Shown here piece by piece: positions 1 through 9,347 of a stretch of DNA of 64,000 nt. The notes below the pieces were generated by a model. The model saw only the letters and a program-made list of their open reading frames with translations. It searched no databases and was not told the origin of the DNA. Position numbers and translations under genes: made by a program. The DNA lies in assembly GCF_013167215.1 (NCBI RefSeq), contig NZ_JABJWY010000034.1, positions 1,054,001 to 1,118,000 of the forward strand. The letters run 5' to 3'. Positions within the stretch are counted from its first letter, which is position 1; each line of letters begins with the position of its first letter. The DNA is from Sphingobacterium prati. GTDB lineage: Bacteria; Bacteroidota; Bacteroidia; Sphingobacteriales; Sphingobacteriaceae.

Positions 1-1
1 A

Positions 2-394
2 ATTTTCTTTCCAGGCGGCCACGGTCCACTCTGGGATCTTGCAAATGACAAAACTTCGATTTCTTTAATTGAGGCATTCTGGAGACACGATAAACCTGTA
101 GCTGCCGTATGTCACGCTCCTGGAGTATTTCGATTTGTAAAGAATCCTGACGGCCGTCCACTGGTTCAAGGCAAAAAAGTTACCGGCTTTTCTAATTCCG
201 AAGAGGACGCTGTACAGTTGACAGATGTTGTCCCTTTCCTAGTTGAAGATGAATTGATCAATCTTGGCGGCCAGTATAGTAAAGGTGATGATTGGAGCAG
301 TCATGTGGTTAAAGATGGTAAGCTGATCACTGGCCAAAATCCTGGTTCATCAGAAGAGACTGCAAAAGAACTATTGGCCCTTCTGAAGCAATAA
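2..394 (+). CDS. DJ-1/PfpI (Hsp31-like) family protein, 3' part
   Basis: The reading frame enters from the left edge, so the N-terminus is missing; 130 residues and a TAA stop are visible. The fragment begins with FFPGGHGPLWDL and continues to AAVCHAPG. These are the oxyanion-side glycine motif and the nucleophile-elbow Cys-His of the DJ-1/PfpI superfamily, in the form typical of Hsp31 chaperone/glyoxalase III-like proteins and type 1 glutamine-amidotransferase-like proteins. Known members are cytosolic and act in protein or carbonyl stress; substrate specificity cannot be read here. A strong hairpin follows the stop, so the gene probably ends its transcript. The family call is firm; the exact activity is inference. 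Confidence 0.85.
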   Translation: MFFPGGHGPLWDLANDKTSISLIEAFWRHDKPVAAVCHAPGVFRFVKNPDGRPLVQGKKVTGFSNSEEDAVQLTDVVPFLVEDELINLGGQYSKGDDWSSHVVKDGKLITGQNPGSSEETAKELLALLKQ

Positions 395-413
395 CATCAA
401 AACTGTTAAAACA

Positions 414-461
414 TTGGACAGCGGAGGTAAATCATCGATTCGATTTACCTTCGCTGTTCAA
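414..461 (+). terminator. Strong hairpin after the DJ-1-like gene
   Basis: Two 20-nt arms (414-433 and 442-461) pair along their whole length with only two G-U wobbles around an 8-nt loop. The hairpin begins 19 nt after the stop codon. There is no long U tract after it, but the stem strength and position favour a terminator, perhaps also protecting the 3' end. It also separates this gene from the oppositely oriented ligD. Confidence 0.6.
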
Positions 462-562
462 TTGCGATATTTATCTAACGGCATTTTATAACTGTTCCCT
501 ATGAAAGGTCATGATGTTCAAGGATGTTCTAAAATCAATAGGTTACTATTGTTTCAGTCCCC

Positions 563-3271
563 TTATTCCCGATCTATAGCATGTGCATTGACTATTTTTT
601 TTAAGTCAATCCCTTTGCCCAATACAGGTTTAAAAATATCACCCACTGTATTTATCCGTTCAATCGCGTTAAAAATAGTAAAATCGGTCATCTTAAGCCC
701 TTTCTTTACCTCGTCCCAGTGGAGCGGCGTGGACACGGTAGCTCCTGGTTTGGGCCGGACCGAATAGACCGATGCAATCGTCGCGTGAGGTCTGTTTTGA
801 AGAAAATCTAAGTACATCTTTCCTTTGCGGTCACGTACAGTACGTTCGAGGCTAGTATAAGCTGGTATTTCAGCATGCACCAAAGTCACGATGATACGTG
901 CAAACTCTTTAGCCTGATCATAGGTATATTTGTTTCCCAAAGGAATATAGATATGGAGCCCTGTAGAACCACTTGTTTTGCAATAACTAGGCACGCCCAT
1001 GTTATCCAGAATTTGTTTAGTCACCTGTGCTGCTTCAATCACCTGATCGAAAGAGTTTTTATCCGGATCCAGGTCAATGATACAGTAGGTTGGATAATCC
1101 GGCTTTTTGACTGTACTATTCCAAGGATTCATTTCTATACAACCGAGATTGGCCATGTATAATAAAGTTGCTTCATCCTTCCCGACGAGATAATGTCTAT
1201 CCCGATTATCCGCTTCACTTTGATATAAATAAAGTTCAGCCCAATCCGGCGCGGTATCAGTGACATCTTTAAAATAGAATCCCTCCCCATTGATACCATT
1301 AGGGAATCGATTCATACTTTGCGGTCTACCTTTCAGGTATGGTAATATAAAAGGTGCAGCTTGATCGTAATAATTGATAAGATCGCGTTTGGTAATCTTT
1401 TCTTTAGGCCAAAAAATCTTATTAAGATTAGTAAATTTAAGTTCATGCTTATTGATCTTTTTCACCTGATTTTTCTCTTCCGAGTTTAACAGCGTCCTGC
1501 GTTCTACAGCAGACCGTGATTTAATCGGAGCATTCATTTTATCTGCAACGACTTGTTGCGTGGGCTCTTCCTGTTCAAGCATCACTTTCTTTGGATCCTT
1601 ATCTTCCCGCATGCCATCAAATGAAGGGTGCCGCATAACACCGTCATTCGTCATTTCTGTAAAACTGACCTCACAGATCAATTCAGGACGCAGCCATGTC
1701 ACTGAAGCATGTGGTGGATTGGGGCGGAAGCGTGAAGGTTTGTTGACATCAGGTTCATCCGCAAAAGGTGTCTTTTCTGTTATCAATGGCTTAAATAGTA
1801 CCATCAATTCCTTTTGTAACTTGGCATTATAGCCAGTCCCCACCTTACCCGTATAAATGAGTTTTTTACCTTTATATACACCTACAAGCAGACTACTAAA
1901 TACCTTACTAGAATCATCATTTAGGGTATAACCTCCAATAACAACTTCCTGGCGCTTATTGGCCTTGACTTTCAACCAGTCATGGGAACGGTTATTGGCG
2001 TGATAGATACTATCTTTTCGCTTCGCCATCATTCCTTCTAAACCCATTTTTTTTGCTTCTTTCAGAAAATCAATTCCAGAAGTATCAAAATGCTCACTAA
2101 AAAGGATTTGTTCATTTTGCGGAAGAATCTCTTTTAAGATTGCTTTTCTTTCAAGAAGTGACAGTTCCTTTAAGTCTTTACCTTCATACCACAAAATATC
2201 AAATACATAATAGACGAGATCCCCATCCGCTTCACTGCGCCAATTCTGAAGGGCGCCAAAATTTGCCATACCACTTTTAGTCAACACAACCACCTCTCCA
2301 TCTAAAACTGCATTGAGTTTTATTTCCTTGAGTTTATCGTATATGGGGTAAAATTTTTCATTGAAACTCTTGTCATTTCGGGACTTTAATTCCACCTGCC
2401 CTTTGTTCATAAAAGCGATGGTCCTATAACCGTCCCATTTCACCTCATATACCCAATCTGCATTATCAAACGGCTGGTCCACCAATGTGGCCAACATAGG
2501 CTCAATATGTGTATAAAAAGCTTCATTTGATAATTTCTTCAACAGTTTACCTGCTCCCTTAGCAGTCCCCGTTTTTTTTGGGGGCTGCTTTTCAAGCTGA
2601 TCGCTGACGATTTCAACGGCTTTTTTCGTTGCACTGTGTTGGTCTTTTAATGTAGTATCTTTTTTTATTATGTTTTCACCATATACCTTGTCGGGTGATT
2701 TTTCCATCTGTGTGATGGTCTTACCGGAGATAACGGATTTATCCTTTTTTGTGATATCCTTATCGCTGGCATATCTATCCTCAAGTTTCATCAGCAACCA
2801 GCCATTGTCTCCCCTTCCATAGGCTTTCACCAGCGCAAATTCTCCTTTCAGCTTTTCTCCATTCAGTTTGAATTTGAGCTTCCCTGAGTAGAGCTGGTGT
2901 CTGAGATTTTTGTCCATTGCAGCAATATCATCCTTCGGCCCTTCTACGGGCTCATAAGTTCCTTCGTCCCAAACGATCACTGTCCCTCCCCCATACTGAC
3001 CCTGGGGTATAATTCCTTCGAAATGTCGATAATCATATGGATGATCTTCCACCATCATGGCGAGACGCTTAATATTCGGATCCATAGAAGGCCCCTTTGG
3101 TACAGCCCAGCTTTTCAGCACGCCATCCATTTCAAGGCGGAAGTCATAATGCAAATGAGAAGCATCATGTTTCTGAACAACAAATCTTAATTCTTTGCCG
3201 CTCGGCTTACCACCGAAAGGTTCAGGTGTTTTTTCAGCAGCCCGTTTTTCTTTATATTTCGTTAATCCCAT
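563..3271 (-). CDS. ligD: Multifunctional DNA ligase D (NHEJ), phosphoesterase-ligase-polymerase
   Basis: A 902-residue ATP-dependent DNA ligase D for non-homologous end joining. Domain order is 3'-phosphoesterase (about 1-180, with the QKHDASHLHYDFRLE and YGGGTVIVWD motifs), a Lys/Gln-rich linker (about 185-250), the adenylating ligase with OB fold (about 255-560, adenylated Lys278 in KWDGYR, then LDGEVVVL and EGMMAKRK), and an archaeo-eukaryotic primase-type polymerase (about 600-900, with DLDPDKN and SGSTGLHIYIP). This matches the length and order of Bacteroidota LigD. The ATG at 3271 starts directly at the usual MGLTKYKEKR-like N-terminus. The usual partner Ku is not encoded in the window. 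LigD fills, trims and seals broken ends, typically in non-replicating or desiccated cells. Nothing indicates truncation. Confidence 0.96.
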   Translation of the reverse strand: MGLTKYKEKRAAEKTPEPFGGKPSGKELRFVVQKHDASHLHYDFRLEMDGVLKSWAVPKGPSMDPNIKRLAMMVEDHPYDYRHFEGIIPQGQYGGGTVIVWDEGTYEPVEGPKDDIAAMDKNLRHQLYSGKLKFKLNGEKLKGEFALVKAYGRGDNGWLLMKLEDRYASDKDITKKDKSVISGKTITQMEKSPDKVYGENIIKKDTTLKDQHSATKKAVEIVSDQLEKQPPKKTGTAKGAGKLLKKLSNEAFYTHIEPMLATLVDQPFDNADWVYEVKWDGYRTIAFMNKGQVELKSRNDKSFNEKFYPIYDKLKEIKLNAVLDGEVVVLTKSGMANFGALQNWRSEADGDLVYYVFDILWYEGKDLKELSLLERKAILKEILPQNEQILFSEHFDTSGIDFLKEAKKMGLEGMMAKRKDSIYHANNRSHDWLKVKANKRQEVVIGGYTLNDDSSKVFSSLLVGVYKGKKLIYTGKVGTGYNAKLQKELMVLFKPLITEKTPFADEPDVNKPSRFRPNPPHASVTWLRPELICEVSFTEMTNDGVMRHPSFDGMREDKDPKKVMLEQEEPTQQVVADKMNAPIKSRSAVERRTLLNSEEKNQVKKINKHELKFTNLNKIFWPKEKITKRDLINYYDQAAPFILPYLKGRPQSMNRFPNGINGEGFYFKDVTDTAPDWAELYLYQSEADNRDRHYLVGKDEATLLYMANLGCIEMNPWNSTVKKPDYPTYCIIDLDPDKNSFDQVIEAAQVTKQILDNMGVPSYCKTSGSTGLHIYIPLGNKYTYDQAKEFARIIVTLVHAEIPAYTSLERTVRDRKGKMYLDFLQNRPHATIASVYSVRPKPGATVSTPLHWDEVKKGLKMTDFTIFNAIERINTVGDIFKPVLGKGIDLKKIVNAHAIDRE

Positions 3272-3674
3272 AGCACTATTTGTTTATAATAAATAATGTC
3301 AATCATAACACAACGCTGCAGCTAAAAAGGTTTAAATAAACAAAACATATTTTAAAAATAAGACCTGTGCTCATCGTGCTAAAGTATCCTAATTGCAGCT
3401 ATTCTTCCATATCACTATACCTGCCCGCTCGATAGCAACTGAACCGGTATTCTCTCGATCTATTTGCCGTTGGCCCAATAAGCATTAGACCACAATTTTT
3501 TCAAATTGACCACAATCTCTGAGTATATGGCCCTAAAAATGGCCCGTAGCGTATTTAAACAGTTTTAAATTACATTCGTTATTCAAAATAACATCTACCA
3601 AAAATACTGTAATATTATAGATACAATCAGCATGGCACAGCATTTGTGTAAGCCTTCGTTATAAGGTACTAACT
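3272..3674. other. Intergenic region between divergent ligD and DUF4382 lipoprotein genes
   Basis: About 400 bp, A/T-rich, with no reading frame that resembles a gene. It must carry the promoters of both divergent genes, but no convincing TAnnTTTG -7 element with a matching -33 TTTG was found by eye on either strand. Confidence 0.5.
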
Positions 3675-4442
3675 ATGAAAATAAATTTAATTTTTACTGC
3701 ATTGACAGCCGCAGCGTTGTTAGGCAGTTGTAGTAAGGATGATAACCAATCCACACAAACAACCCCTGTTACCATTAAGATAACTGATGCTCCTGGTTAT
3801 TATGATGCAATTCATCTGAATATTGATGAAATCGAGATCCGTACAAGTTCAGGTAGCGAAAGTCTTGATGTCGACGGCAACCCATTTAACATTCTTGAAT
3901 ATACAATGGGGAAAGACACGGTGATTGCAGGAGATGATGTTCCATCAGGTATGATTCAGGAAATAAGATTAAAACTTGAAGATGAGGGAAATGAAATTTG
4001 GGTTGATGGAGTTCGTCATCCGCTAAAAACTCCTAGCGGACAATCTTCAGGTGTTAAGATAAAAGTGCAAGACGAATTGATTCCAAATGTCGCCTATACC
4101 CTTTTACTTGATTTTGATGCGTCGAAATCGATCGTACAGACAGGCAATGGCCAATACTTGCTTAAACCTGTCATCCGTGCAATTCCTGTAGCAACTTCTG
4201 GAGCAATTACAGGCACTGTTAATCCCGCTGCTTCACTGGCGCATGTTTTCGCCATAAACGGAGTAGATACCGTTGGAACGTTGGCGAATTCGGCAGGAAA
4301 ATTCTATTTCCCGGGTATGTCAGAAGGCACTTACAAAATCGTTATTCAACCGACCGTATCAGGATATGTAGACAAAACCATTGAAGATGTTCAAGTGGTA
4401 AAAGGAAGCGTTGAAGATTTAGGTACTATTTCAGTCCAATAA
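3675..4442 (+). CDS. DUF4382 domain lipoprotein
   Basis: A 255-residue exported lipoprotein. A signal peptide runs from Met1 to a lipobox ending LLGSC, with Cys19 as the probable lipidated residue, followed by a short Ser/Thr/Asp-rich tether. The body (about 30-165) has the DUF4382 pattern, beginning VTIKITDAPGYYDA and containing IDEIEIR and LLLDFDASKSIV. The last 80 residues (GAITGTVNPA onward) form a carboxypeptidase-regulatory-like/transthyretin-type beta-sandwich ending the chain. DUF4382 proteins are common in Bacteroidota envelopes and have no established function. The gene stands alone, divergent from ligD and convergent with the PIG-L gene. Confidence 0.85.
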   Translation: MKINLIFTALTAAALLGSCSKDDNQSTQTTPVTIKITDAPGYYDAIHLNIDEIEIRTSSGSESLDVDGNPFNILEYTMGKDTVIAGDDVPSGMIQEIRLKLEDEGNEIWVDGVRHPLKTPSGQSSGVKIKVQDELIPNVAYTLLLDFDASKSIVQTGNGQYLLKPVIRAIPVATSGAITGTVNPAASLAHVFAINGVDTVGTLANSAGKFYFPGMSEGTYKIVIQPTVSGYVDKTIEDVQVVKGSVEDLGTISVQ

Positions 4443-4449
4443 AAAACAT

Positions 4450-4541
4450 TGGTAAATATGGAGTCTATTTTTGTTATATCTCAGAAGAGCTTAGCGCTTT
4501 TCTGCACATTGTAGCAAATATAGGCTCCCTTTTATTTACCA
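4450..4541. terminator. Long imperfect inverted repeat between convergent genes
   Basis: Arms at 4450-4473 and 4515-4541 match as inverted copies apart from a 3-nt bulge and three mismatches (both contain TGGTAAATA and ...CTAT.TTTG in opposite orientation). A second, smaller hairpin (4483-4490 with 4496-4503) sits inside the loop. It lies exactly between two converging genes, so a bidirectional terminator is the likely role. The arms are long enough that a decayed mobile inverted repeat is an alternative. Confidence 0.5.
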
Positions 4542-4568
4542 TATAACATTTTATTTTCATTGATCTAA

Positions 4569-7022
4569 TCAGCTACCGATAGACAACATATTAGCAAAAA
4601 GCCTATATGCTCCAGCCACACCAGCAGGAAGCTGTCTAAATAAGGACAGACTGCTATAGATGTAGTACCCCCTCCCCTTCTTATTGACAAGCAATAATCC
4701 ATCTACGTTTTTCCCATCGGAATTTTGAGTGCGCAATATTGGCATAAATCCGCTCGTCCAATCTTGTGGGAAAAACAATGCGCGATCCTGTACCCAATTG
4801 GCAAAATCGTGTTGTACAATTTTATTTGGATAATTCAAGAGCCGATGAGTAGGCTCCAAGAAGCTAATATTTGATTCGGCGTCGCAAATCCGTTCGCTCG
4901 AAACCGTTAAAGGGCATATGCCGACTTCTCCTACAGATAGATCATAGGGTGTATGATATTGATTGATCAAGACGCCCCCAGCTTCGACGTATTCCAGCAA
5001 TTGTCTATGAGAAGCCGCTAAATCTGGATCAGTGTTGTAAATTCGAATACCCAAAACCACAGCATCAAAAGCTGACAGGTCCCTATCTTTCAATTCAACA
5101 GGAGAAATCAGTTCCAAATGATTCACGAGCTGGTTCAGACTTGCAACAAGTCCATCATTTTTACCTGCGATATAAGCGATTCGACTAGCTGTGTTTGCAA
5201 CCGAACTATTTAAAACCCGTAAAACAGCCGGAGGATAATATACCACCTCTTCAATATGGGGGTAATTGACCGATTTAAAACTATTTTGATGGACGCCATA
5301 AGCAGTTTCGATCTCGAAACCAATCTGTTGCACACTTTCAGTATGTTCAAGTGAAGTTAATTGGAAATGGATTTTTTTGGAAGCATTGCCTTGAATGACT
5401 ATCGTCTGTTCTTTTGGAAACAATTCCAGTCCTTCCGTCCCTGTTAACCTCACGCAAATTGATTCTACAGTAGGCACATTGGATTGCAGTTCCAGCGAAA
5501 CAGAACGACTTGTAAAATCCGCTAAAACAATAATATCTGTATCGAAAGCCCCAGTAAATGCAGGAGAAATAATCACTGGCTTATTATTGTTCAATACAGG
5601 TACACAAATTGCTATGGATAGGCCTGCAAACTGCAACTGTAATTGTGCTACGATTGGATTATCCTGTTGGGAAAGTACAATATCGCTGAAAGACTGGGGA
5701 GAATATCGGCCCCGGCTCCCCTTCTCCTTTAACCAAGCTGGAAATGAGGGACCAATGGATTGACTGAGACGGCCAGTAATTTCAACCCGCTCTGTCTGCG
5801 ACAATCGATAAGGCTGAAAATATGCTGTCTCAAAAAAGGGAACTGTTACACTGGTCAAAACCAAATCGGAGTCCTGTGGTATATTCGCCTGCAAAGATAA
5901 GGTTACATTGGTACCCGGTATCCACCTGTCGTCCGTAGAATAGATTTCAAAAGATACCCCGAGTGAACGAATCAAAAGCAGCTCCAGATCAGTCTGCTTT
6001 TCATAGATCACACTATTGTTTGGTACGGTTTTCAACCAGCGCAAAATTGTCGCTATTGCCAATGAAAATTCAAGGTTATCTTCCTGAGAATGCTTCACCA
6101 ACAAGCCGTCAATTAGCTCCTTAAAGACCGGAATATACTGGTCTGGAGTTTCCGTCGGGCTAAATAAAGAATTCGTTACTGTTGTATCAATAGGTTCTCC
6201 TTTCAATAATTCAAAATATTCAACGGAGGGTGTATATTGTATTAGACTAGCCATCGCCTGGGAGCGATGGTTATTGCGGCTTTCGGCAGCTATTTTTCCA
6301 TAATGCAAACCCGAATAGCGATTATACACAGGAATATCAAGCGAAAAGTGCTCAGGTAATGGCGTCACTCTACCGCCGATATCTTTCACACCACTTTCCT
6401 GATAGACATTCCATAGGAGACGTTGTGCCTTCCACACAGACAGCTCCTCTAATTGTTCAGGATATGCCAGCGGATCCGCCGCAAGATCATAGGCCACTTC
6501 GGTCAAGATTGCTGAGCTCTGGTGATGTCCGTGGAGATCCGCAATATTCGGCGAAAATCGTGTAATGATGATGTTTGGGCGAAAGTAACGGATTGTCCAA
6601 ACCATATCAGCAAGTACCGCTTGCTTATCCCATAGGTACAAGGTCTCGTCTACAGATTCTACAAATCCAAAGTCTTTGGCACGTGTAAAAAATTGTCTTG
6701 TTCCCTCCACCTCCCGCGCAGATAAACATTCTTGTACACGGAGTATACCAAGTTCGCTTTCCTTTTCCGTACCTATAAAATTCTGTCCCCCTTCGCCCCG
6801 TGTAAGGGATAAATAGGCCGCATCGACAAGTTGCTCCTGCGCAAAATATGTTAATAACTTATTATTCTCATCATCTGGATGGGCACCAACATATAAAACG
6901 CGACCAAAAACCTTCAGCTTGCTTAGCTCGCGCATAAAACCATTGTAGCTCTTCTGCGAAGAAATTCTGTTTAAGAACTGCTGACCGGTTTTTTGTTTGA
7001 GAAATCGTAATGCCATATCCAT
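4569..7022 (-). CDS. PIG-L family deacetylase, large two-domain form
   Basis: An 817-residue member of the LmbE/PIG-L zinc-dependent N-deacetylase superfamily. The catalytic domain is N-terminal (about 38-260) with the zinc/base motif AHPDDE at residues 47-52 and the later HGHHQSS zinc ligands. A middle beta-rich portion (about 350-600) and a C-terminal flavodoxin/amidotransferase-like portion (about 610-800, with FDAVVLGIRIYN and EAGGVLINQYHTPYD) follow, as in the large Bacteroidota form. Relatives of this size usually carry a signal peptide and act on exported glycoconjugates. Here the first in-frame ATG is preceded immediately by TAG and encodes no signal peptide, so the protein is either cytosolic or its 5' end is altered. 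The substrate is unknown. Confidence 0.85.
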   Translation of the reverse strand: MDMALRFLKQKTGQQFLNRISSQKSYNGFMRELSKLKVFGRVLYVGAHPDDENNKLLTYFAQEQLVDAAYLSLTRGEGGQNFIGTEKESELGILRVQECLSAREVEGTRQFFTRAKDFGFVESVDETLYLWDKQAVLADMVWTIRYFRPNIIITRFSPNIADLHGHHQSSAILTEVAYDLAADPLAYPEQLEELSVWKAQRLLWNVYQESGVKDIGGRVTPLPEHFSLDIPVYNRYSGLHYGKIAAESRNNHRSQAMASLIQYTPSVEYFELLKGEPIDTTVTNSLFSPTETPDQYIPVFKELIDGLLVKHSQEDNLEFSLAIATILRWLKTVPNNSVIYEKQTDLELLLIRSLGVSFEIYSTDDRWIPGTNVTLSLQANIPQDSDLVLTSVTVPFFETAYFQPYRLSQTERVEITGRLSQSIGPSFPAWLKEKGSRGRYSPQSFSDIVLSQQDNPIVAQLQLQFAGLSIAICVPVLNNNKPVIISPAFTGAFDTDIIVLADFTSRSVSLELQSNVPTVESICVRLTGTEGLELFPKEQTIVIQGNASKKIHFQLTSLEHTESVQQIGFEIETAYGVHQNSFKSVNYPHIEEVVYYPPAVLRVLNSSVANTASRIAYIAGKNDGLVASLNQLVNHLELISPVELKDRDLSAFDAVVLGIRIYNTDPDLAASHRQLLEYVEAGGVLINQYHTPYDLSVGEVGICPLTVSSERICDAESNISFLEPTHRLLNYPNKIVQHDFANWVQDRALFFPQDWTSGFMPILRTQNSDGKNVDGLLLVNKKGRGYYIYSSLSLFRQLPAGVAGAYRLFANMLSIGS

Positions 7023-7355
7023 CTATTCTACTAAGCTCGTTGGCCAAATATAGGAATAATTTCACAAAGACTACTAATTCCATAGATTTTATTGTAATAT
7101 TAAAACAAATGCAGCTGAATCCTTGGCAGAACATTCATTACATGTCAAAATAACCGTTTAGATTTCAATGTATTCTTTCCTTTTTGGATTATTCACACCG
7201 TAAGTTTCACGCATTGTTCTCTCTCATTTTATTGCTCAGTACAGCCTATAGCGTTAAATACATGTCGTTATATGTTAAACTTTTGAAATTAACACTTTTT
7301 AACTGATATATACCGTAGCTTAGCACTTTATCAACAATTAGAATCAACCCACAGA
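7023..7355. other. Intergenic region between divergent PIG-L and desaturase genes
   Basis: About 330 bp with no supported gene. A minus-strand frame through here encodes a hydrophobic stretch beginning MELVVFVKLF out of frame with the PIG-L protein; it is discussed as a possible lost signal peptide. No clear promoter for the desaturase was recognised. Confidence 0.4.
7045..7052 (-). promoter_or_regulatory. Candidate -7 element upstream of the PIG-L gene
   Basis: On the minus strand this reads TATATTTG, matching the Bacteroidota -7 consensus TAnnTTTG, about 22 nt before the ATG. A TTTG lies only 12 nt further upstream, closer than the usual 17-23 nt, so support is limited. If real, the transcript would start with a very short leader at the annotated ATG. 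Confidence 0.3.
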
Positions 7356-8387
7356 ATGCCCTTTTTAGATCATGTGCTCCAGACTCCCAGCTACGGATGG
7401 AAAGACGACAACGGAGACCTTATTAAACCTAGTCCAAAACAAATATTTAGCGAATTTTTTAAAAGATTGAATGTCTTTAAAGACCAACGCAACTGGCTTC
7501 CCTTTTTTAGCTGGTTAAAAGTAGCTTGTCTTATTCCATTTTTCTTTGTTTTTCTCTTTGCTCACCTCAGCTGGTGGACAGTGCTGGCGGCTTTTATCTA
7601 CAGTATGATCATTATGGGTACACACGGTACCATCTGGCATCATCGGTTTTCCACGCACGGTGCCTTTAAATTCAGTAATCCGTTTTGGCGTTTCTTTACA
7701 CAAAACTTAACGATTAATGTTATACCCGAAGAGATTTATGTTATTTCACATCACGTACATCATGCAAAATCAGACCAACCTGGAGATCCATACAATGCGC
7801 AAGCTGGATTTCTATATTGCTTCTTGGCCGATGTCAACCACCAACCCATTGCCAAAGACCTGACTGAGAACTCCTATAACCGCGTCAAGTCACTTATGAA
7901 GCATACTGGCGTTAGAGGCAATAGTTATGAGCAATATCAAAAATGGGGTTCCTATGTTAATCCCATCCACGCAATCCTATCCTGGGTATTAAACTGGTCA
8001 TTTTGGTATGCCGTATTCTTTCTGATCGGCGGCCATGCCTTAGCTTGTTGCTTATTTGGCGCAGCTGGGTTCTGGGCCGTAGGCGTACGTACATTTAATT
8101 ATGAAGGCCATGCCAAAGGTGAAGATAAACAACGGGAAGGCATCGATTTCAATGAAAAGGATAAATCCATCAATCAACTTTGGCCAGGTATCGTGGCCGG
8201 AGAATGGCACAACAACCATCATCTCTACCCTAAAAGTGCACGTAGTGGTTTCAAGCCTTATCAGATTGACCTGGCTTGGTGTTACATCAAAATGATGCAT
8301 AAATTAGGCGCTGTCAGCAGCTATCGGGACGACAAAAAAAGGTTCAATGAACAGTATCATAAGCCTTATCTTGATGCAAAAAAATAA
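7356..8387 (+). CDS. Acyl-CoA / fatty acid desaturase (membrane di-iron)
   Basis: A 343-residue integral membrane desaturase that would introduce a double bond into acyl-CoA or lipid-bound acyl chains using O2. The three histidine boxes of the di-iron centre are complete: HRFSTH at 96-101, HHVHH at 132-136 and HNNHH at 285-289. Hydrophobic segments lie at about 56-88 and about 205-240, the usual hairpin arrangement. The length is normal for bacterial stearoyl-CoA-desaturase-like proteins. The gene is monocistronic, with strong hairpins just after the stop. A role in membrane fluidity adaptation is inferred from the family. Regiospecificity cannot be told from the sequence. Confidence 0.92.
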   Translation: MPFLDHVLQTPSYGWKDDNGDLIKPSPKQIFSEFFKRLNVFKDQRNWLPFFSWLKVACLIPFFFVFLFAHLSWWTVLAAFIYSMIIMGTHGTIWHHRFSTHGAFKFSNPFWRFFTQNLTINVIPEEIYVISHHVHHAKSDQPGDPYNAQAGFLYCFLADVNHQPIAKDLTENSYNRVKSLMKHTGVRGNSYEQYQKWGSYVNPIHAILSWVLNWSFWYAVFFLIGGHALACCLFGAAGFWAVGVRTFNYEGHAKGEDKQREGIDFNEKDKSINQLWPGIVAGEWHNNHHLYPKSARSGFKPYQIDLAWCYIKMMHKLGAVSSYRDDKKRFNEQYHKPYLDAKK

Positions 8388-8418
8388 ATTTTTTAAAACA
8401 AAGAGCAAATAATAGGTA

Positions 8419-8476
8419 TTAAGCCGACAAGGCTTAAAAACAAAAAACAGCTATCCTTTAGCTGTTTTTTGTTTTT
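8419..8476 (+). terminator. Tandem hairpins terminating the desaturase transcript
   Basis: Two hairpins, the second starting within the end of the first. The first pairs TTAAGCC (8419-8425) with GGCTTAA (8431-8437). The second has perfect 18-nt arms (8436-8453 and 8459-8476) around a 5-nt loop, with A-rich 5' and U-rich 3' sides, the classic intrinsic terminator shape. The two stems share two bases, so they may be alternative or stacked. Confidence 0.85.
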
Positions 8477-8979
8477 AATGCACTAGGTTGATGGCTCATC
8501 TGCACAGAAAATCAGTACTAGTTTTACATACTTTTTTAAGGCCACCCACCAATCAGAAATCGCTGATTTTTTTTGACTTATGCCCTAATATACTAGGAAA
8601 TATAACCGAACATTTTAATATTACCTTTTTCGTTTAAATATCTAACGTACCGACACGTAATCCCTTAGATAACGATCATCAGCTTGAAAGAAGCTCTCTT
8701 CCAAATGGAATTATCAACGCTATCCGTAAGCCCGCTACGCTCCATCCAACGACCTTACCCATGCTGATACGATACTCTTGGGAAGATTCATAACAAAGTT
8801 TACTTCCGCCCATAGTGAATAATCTAGTTATGTCGCAAAAAAAACAGGTAGAAAAATTCAGTATATTGAGTATTACTTCGGTCAACTATAGGGGCTCCTG
8901 TACAGTTCTATTTAAAAATCGTTGTATGAAAACACACATTAACCGACAAGTTGTGCATCCAGGTATGTTCATCTTTATC
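8477..8979. other. Intergenic stretch without a supported gene
   Basis: About 500 bp. It contains one more short hairpin followed by eight T residues (stem AATCAG 8551-8556 with CTGATT 8563-8568), which may act as a backup terminator. Short frames on both strands look like chance. A plus-strand frame is open from 8815 into the next gene, but the extra residues are unlike the acidic protein that follows, so a start at 8980 is preferred. Confidence 0.4.
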
Positions 8980-9225
8980 ATGGCCACTATTCCCAATCCA
9001 GATCCAAGGGAACCCAGTCCCGACCTTACCGAACCGAGCGAAGGATATTCCTCGACAGACGAAGAAGATCGTATAGCAGATACTGAAGAAGACAATGAAG
9101 ACCCCAATACGGATTTATCCGGTATTAAAGATGATCGCACTCATACCCCAGAAGAGGCTCAAGCCGATCAGGAGAAAAAAAATAATAATGATGAACCTGA
9201 TCTTTCAGGCGAAATTAACGTTTAA
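8980..9225 (+). CDS. Small acidic, disordered hypothetical protein
   Basis: An 81-residue protein starting MATIPNPDPREPSPDL. It is dominated by Pro, Asp, Glu, Ser and Thr and has almost no hydrophobic core, so it is predicted to be intrinsically disordered and strongly acidic. There is no signal peptide or membrane segment. The same reading frame is open upstream to an ATG at 8815, but composition changes sharply at Met 8980, which is chosen as start. Similar Pro/Asp-rich short proteins occur in Sphingobacteriaceae without assigned function. The next gene follows about 120 bp later on the same strand. No function is proposed. Confidence 0.6.
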   Translation: MATIPNPDPREPSPDLTEPSEGYSSTDEEDRIADTEEDNEDPNTDLSGIKDDRTHTPEEAQADQEKKNNNDEPDLSGEINV

Positions 9226-9347
9226 AAATACAGTCATCGGGGGATGATACAAATACGTAAACACAGGTTAAATACGTGAATCTCATCCTTGACAAACGAA
9301 GCGGCCTATCGGTATGTTTTTCTATTAGAAATAAATCAAAATTAAAT

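Noticed and set aside
8679-8885. 68-residue minus-strand reading frame
   Set aside because: No motif, no start context, and it overlaps the upstream region of the acidic protein.
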